A DNA stretch of 64,000 bases from positions 50,318 to 114,317 of the forward strand of contig NZ_QRDZ01000032.1 of assembly GCF_003386235.1 (NCBI RefSeq), in the 5' to 3' direction. Position 1 is the stretch's first letter. Each line of letters begins with the position of its first letter. A program made the translations under genes and the position numbers. Positions 61,191 to 64,000 of this stretch are shown piece after piece. Origin of the DNA: Cohnella phaseoli (lineage in GTDB: Bacteria; Bacillota; Bacilli; Paenibacillales; Paenibacillaceae). A model generated the notes under the pieces. That model searched no databases. It was given only the letters and a program-made list of their open reading frames with translations, and had not been told where the DNA came from.

Positions 61191-61960
61191 CCAGCCTCCT
61201 GCAAAGCCAACACGTTCGGAGTGGCGGAAATGCCCGAGCCGCAGTAGACGATGATCTCCTCGTCCTTAGGCAGATCGGCGAAGCGCTCGCGAAGCCCATC
61301 GGCCGATTTCCAAGTGCCGTCCTCGTTAAGCGCGCCCTTCCAGAAGTAGTGACGCGCTCCCGGAATATGACCCGCAATCGGATCGAACGGAGCCTCACGC
61401 CCCAAATACTGGGCAGCATCACGAGAGTCGACGAGTGCTGCTCCGCTGCCTCTTCCCGCACTTGAAGCCGCTCGCACTTCCTCTACGCCGACAAGCCAAT
61501 CCGACCGCACTTCCGGTACGAACTCGCGAGGTTGGGGAGCCGGCGTTTCGACCGATATCGGCAGACCTGCCGCCGTCCAAGCTTGATAGCCTCCGTCCAA
61601 CACGTAGACATGGTCGACGCCTAAATATTTCAGGATCCACCACAAGCGAGAGGCGGCCGGTCCATTTACGTCTTCGTAGACGACTACAGTCGTTGAGTGA
61701 TCGATACCAAGCTTCCCGAATGTACCGGCCAGCCGCTCCGGAGAAGGCAGGGGACTGCGACCGCCATGCTGCTGTGCCGGGTCTGTCAGCTCGGTCTTGA
61801 AGTCGATGAACACCGCCTCCGGCAGATGCCCTTGCCGGTATGCCTTAATCCCATACTCCGCCTCCTTCGGATGAAAACGCACATCGGCGAACACAAGCGG
61901 CCGATTCTCCGCTAGACGGTCTTGCACCCACGCAACATTAACTACGTTCGAAATTGCCAT
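61088..61960 (-). CDS. Two-domain sulfurtransferase (thiosulfate or 3-mercaptopyruvate type)
   Basis: The 290-residue protein has an inactive N-terminal rhodanese domain (VADVRFHPKEAE; GHLPEAVFIDFKTELTDPAQQHGGRSPLPSPE; GIDHSTTVVVYED) and an active C-terminal one (LVDSRDAAQYLGREAPFDPIAGHIPGARHYFW; IVYCGSGISATPNVLAL, with the catalytic Cys in the CGSGISA loop). The CGSG(V/I)(S/T)A loop is the 3-mercaptopyruvate type, but both substrates are possible. ATG 61960 (MAISNVVNV) has GAAGGGG 12 bases before it. It is encoded after sulfonate-type ABC genes, which fits sulfur assimilation. Its 3' end is duplicated across the defence operon. Confidence 0.93.
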   Translation of the reverse strand: MAISNVVNVAWVQDRLAENRPLVFADVRFHPKEAEYGIKAYRQGHLPEAVFIDFKTELTDPAQQHGGRSPLPSPERLAGTFGKLGIDHSTTVVVYEDVNGPAASRLWWILKYLGVDHVYVLDGGYQAWTAAGLPISVETPAPQPREFVPEVRSDWLVGVEEVRAASSAGRGSGAALVDSRDAAQYLGREAPFDPIAGHIPGARHYFWKGALNEDGTWKSADGLRERFADLPKDEEIIVYCGSGISATPNVLALQEAGYGNVKLYAGSWSDWISWQDNPIAVGDEKEPKGV

Positions 61961-61981
61961 TGTTTCAACAGCCCCTTCAGT

Positions 61982-62110
61982 CAGATCGTGATTTTCAGAC
62001 TTTAGATTGTGAACTTCCGACTTCTGATCGCGAACTTCCGACGACTTCAGATCGAGAATTTCAGTATTTAGATTACGAACTTTAAACTTATATCGTAAAT
62101 TCCAAACTCT
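61982..62110. repeat. Degenerate 21-bp tandem array
   Basis: About six units of 21 bp (one of 24) run from 61982, each with (C/T)AGAT(C/T)G(C/T)GAACTTCCGACTT-like sequence. The last unit overlaps the 3' end of the ATPase gene, whose final codons (SLEFTI and stop) already resemble the unit. The array fills the 127-bp space between the ATPase stop and the sulfurtransferase start. Confidence 0.82.
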
Positions 62111-62861
62111 CCTGAGTTTTGACTTCATGAATAACAGCGTAAATATCGCTCTGAATTTTCAGCAGCTCAATGTCGTCCCGCTTGCGAGGGCGCTTCTGCG
62201 GAACCTGAAAAATCCGGCTGATCCGCCCGGGGCGCGGAGAGAGCAGCACAACGCGATCCCCCAGGAACACCGCCTCGGATACATCGTGCGTGACGAAAAC
62301 AACCGTCTTCTTCTCGGCCTCCCAGATGTCGAGCAGATCGTCCTGCAGCTGCAACCTCGTCAGATGGTCAACCGCGCCGAACGGCTCGTCCATCAGCAGC
62401 ACCTCGGGGCTGTTCGCCAGCGCCCGAGCAAGTCCGGCCCGCTGCTTCATGCCCCCGGACAAGTGATGGGGATACTTATTCTCGAAGCCGGTCAGCCCGA
62501 CGAGGTCCAAATATTTTTGCGCAGCTGCCCTGCGCCCTGCCTTGGTCGTTCCGCGCAGCTCAAGCCCCAGCTCGACATTCTTGGATACGGTGCGCCACGG
62601 ATACAGCGAAGGGTCCTGGAACACAACCCCGCGTTCGATGCCCGGACCTTGCAGCTTCTTGCCGCCAATAAAAACCTCGCCCGACGACGGCAGCTGCAGA
62701 CCGGCCAAAATCTCCAGCAAGGTGCTTTTGCCGCAGCCGCTTGGCCCAAGAATGCTGAGAAATTCGCCGTCTTCTATTGTCAGATCGATATTCGTCAACG
62801 TCTCGGTAGGAGGCGTTCCGCCGTATACTTTGGACACTCCGCGAATTGTGAATCCAGCCAT
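62088..62861 (-). CDS. Nitrate/sulfonate/taurine-type ABC transporter ATPase
   Basis: The 257-residue ATPase has Walker A (GPSGCGKST), Q-loop (VVFQDPSLYPWR), signature (LSGGMKQRAGLARAL), Walker B (VLLMDEPFGAVD) and H-loop (VFVTHDVSEAVF), of the SsuB/TauB group that imports organosulfur compounds or nitrate. It follows the binding-protein gene by 21 bp. The permease gene, normally between or beside them, is not in this window. Confidence 0.94.
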   Translation of the reverse strand: MAGFTIRGVSKVYGGTPPTETLTNIDLTIEDGEFLSILGPSGCGKSTLLEILAGLQLPSSGEVFIGGKKLQGPGIERGVVFQDPSLYPWRTVSKNVELGLELRGTTKAGRRAAAQKYLDLVGLTGFENKYPHHLSGGMKQRAGLARALANSPEVLLMDEPFGAVDHLTRLQLQDDLLDIWEAEKKTVVFVTHDVSEAVFLGDRVVLLSPRPGRISRIFQVPQKRPRKRDDIELLKIQSDIYAVIHEVKTQESLEFTI

Positions 62862-62882
62862 ATGAACACCCCCGCGTTTCTG

Positions 62883-63908
62883 TTACGATTTCGGAATATA
62901 GCGCAGGTCGAGAATTTTCTCGACGTCGTACACTTCGCTCTGGAAGCCCAGCTCGACCTGAATCTGCTGCGTCTCCTCCAAATCCTTCAGATTGACGTCG
63001 GGGTTGTTCTCCCACAGCACCTGTTCGCGTTCGAATGCGCTGTCGACGGCCTTCGCATCGATTTTGATATTTTCCAGGAAAAAGGCTTTGTACTCGTCCA
63101 GGTTATTCTTCGCGTATTCCTGCGACTTGAAGTAGGCTCGCAGCAGCTTCTCAACCAAATCCGGATGATCGGAGATAAAGCTGTTGCTGGAGATGAACAC
63201 GCCGGTATGGAAGTTCGGCAGGTAGTCCCAGCCCCGCGCCAGAATCTTGCCTTTGCCCGACTGCTCCGCCAAGGAAGCGAATGGCTCGTGAATGATCGTG
63301 GCGTCGACTTGACCGGAGGTCAGACTGGCGTATGCCGCGTCGTTCGCTCCGTTAGCTAGATAGGTAACGTCGTCTTTGCTCAAGCCGTGCTGCTTCAGAA
63401 TAACCTGCGTATACGCGTCCAGCCCGCTGCCGAAGGCGGCGGCTCCGACCTTCTTCCCCTTCAAATCTTCCACGCTCTCGATTCCGGGTGCGGCAACCAA
63501 ATAGAACGGCCCCTTTGTACGGAACATCGAAGAGACGATTTTGATCGGTGCGCCTTTGCCTGCGGCTACAATCGCCGAAGTGGTGGCATTATCGGCAATA
63601 TCGACAGAGTTGCTCGTAACGGCTTCGATCGCGTTCTGGGCGGAGATGAACTCCACGTCCAGCCCTTCTTCCTTAAAAAAGCCTTTCTCAGCGCCGAAAC
63701 GAACGGCCAAGCCGCTGACTCCGTTAAATGGCGCGTAACGGATTTTCTGCAGCTCCGGGCTGCCCGAGCCCGAAGCCGACACATTCGTCGCCGAAGCTTG
63801 CGCGGGCTTCGAAGCTTGGTCCCCTTTATTCGAGCCTCCGCATCCGGCCAGACCTATAGATAGAACAATCACAGCAGCAAGAACTCCCAATCCATTTCTT
63901 TTTCTCAT
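62883..63908 (-). CDS. Sulfonate/nitrate-type ABC substrate-binding lipoprotein
   Basis: The 341-residue protein begins MRKRNGLGVLAAVIVLSIGLAGCGG, a lipoprotein signal with Cys23, then a Ser/Ala linker and an SsuA-like domain (LQKIRYAPFNGVSGLAVRFGAEKGFFKEEGLDVEFISAQNA; VDIADNATTSAIVAAGKGAPIKIVSSM; KGKKVGAAAFGSGLDAYTQVILKQHGL). ATG 63908 is placed 11 bases after AAAGGA; GTG and ATG codons further up are less likely. It would bind an aliphatic sulfonate, taurine or like compound at the surface. Confidence 0.92.
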   Translation of the reverse strand: MRKRNGLGVLAAVIVLSIGLAGCGGSNKGDQASKPAQASATNVSASGSGSPELQKIRYAPFNGVSGLAVRFGAEKGFFKEEGLDVEFISAQNAIEAVTSNSVDIADNATTSAIVAAGKGAPIKIVSSMFRTKGPFYLVAAPGIESVEDLKGKKVGAAAFGSGLDAYTQVILKQHGLSKDDVTYLANGANDAAYASLTSGQVDATIIHEPFASLAEQSGKGKILARGWDYLPNFHTGVFISSNSFISDHPDLVEKLLRAYFKSQEYAKNNLDEYKAFFLENIKIDAKAVDSAFEREQVLWENNPDVNLKDLEETQQIQVELGFQSEVYDVEKILDLRYIPKS

Positions 63909-64000
63909 GGTTATGCCCATTCCTTTCGCTACGCTCAAGGCACAAAACGGAATGAAATCCGTTCGCCTTTGGTGATTTTTTTGTATTCTGGAGTTGCAGA
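63909..64000. other. Right edge, no gene seen
   Basis: The 92 bases upstream of the binding-protein gene hold a weak inverted repeat (AACGGA and TCCGTT around TTTCAT) and no other feature that I can support. Confidence 0.4.

Noticed and set aside
61982..62110. A possible CRISPR array
   Set aside because: Units of 21 bp are contiguous and degenerate, without alternating spacers, and no cas gene is near.
62127..63359. A 410-codon open frame on the plus strand opposite the sulfonate ABC genes
   Set aside because: It lies wholly across two clear ABC genes on the minus strand, has no recognisable domain and no ribosome site; GC-rich coding DNA often leaves long open frames on the opposite strand.
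1..64000. rRNA or tRNA genes
   Set aside because: I found no cloverleaf-like or ribosomal sequence on either strand by reading; a covariance search would be needed to be certain about small RNAs.

Overview
The window looks like chromosomal DNA from a spore-forming Firmicute of the Paenibacillaceae (Paenibacillus/Cohnella type). The evidence is Gram-positive lipoprotein signals, strong AGGAGG ribosome-binding sites with occasional TTG/GTG starts, two lipoprotein/permease sugar ABC importers of the YtcQ-LplB-YtcP and MalEFG kinds, a YesM/YesN-type two-component pair, a YtaF-like sporulation membrane protein and many AraC and MerR regulators. I see no rRNA, tRNA, CRISPR array, intact transposase or integrase.

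Layout. 1-10.4 kb: a secreted two-CBM glycoside hydrolase that runs off the left edge, a 225-bp palindromic element, a MOSC protein, and a sugar importer under a YesN/YesM pair. 10.5-26.9 kb: an accessory stretch of small resistance-like or detoxification genes (two-Mn/Zn-type hydrolase, kinase, aminoglycoside-phosphotransferase-like, GrpB, chloramphenicol acetyltransferase, alpha/beta hydrolase, nucleotidyltransferase, MerR/TipAS plus MFS pump, pentapeptide protein, GNAT), a two-component system, a SecA2-type motor and YtaF. Several decayed genes lie here: an AraC/SDR divergent pair, an Lrp-type regulator and a frameshifted holin-like toxin. 27-38.2 kb: a second carbohydrate operon (solute-binding protein, two permeases, a DUF6259-like hydrolase, a very large secreted multi-CBM protein) with two AraC regulators around an RbsD gene. 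38.3-50.3 kb: oxidoreductases and MerR switches, a MacA/MacB-type efflux system, another MerR with a hydrolase carrying the same operator, a second phosphotransferase and an AraC/GyrI-like regulator. 50.4-54.9 kb: cell-envelope genes, namely a MurA paralogue whose active-site Cys is Asp, in an operon with an FHA/winged-helix regulator, and a BlaI/M56 sensor pair without a beta-lactamase. 55.7-60.7 kb: an AT-rich three-gene McrBC-like defence operon (coiled-coil protein, AAA+ motor, DUF2357 plus PD-(D/E)XK nuclease). 61-64 kb: a two-domain sulfurtransferase and a sulfonate/nitrate-type ABC ATPase and binding protein.

The most unusual structure is at the right end. The defence operon lies between two diverged direct copies of about 350 bp, each made of the 3' end of a sulfurtransferase gene plus its downstream DNA. 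Further scraps of the same 3' end lie near 22.6 kb and 49.4 kb. Four copies of a 43-44 bp palindrome sit in intergenic spaces between 41 and 53 kb, one of them next to such a scrap. Other points of note are 19-bp-spaced MerR promoters at four divergent or distant targets, including one operator shared between a MerR gene and a hydrolase gene, and a 21-bp degenerate tandem array that seems to grow out of the end of the sulfonate ATPase gene.
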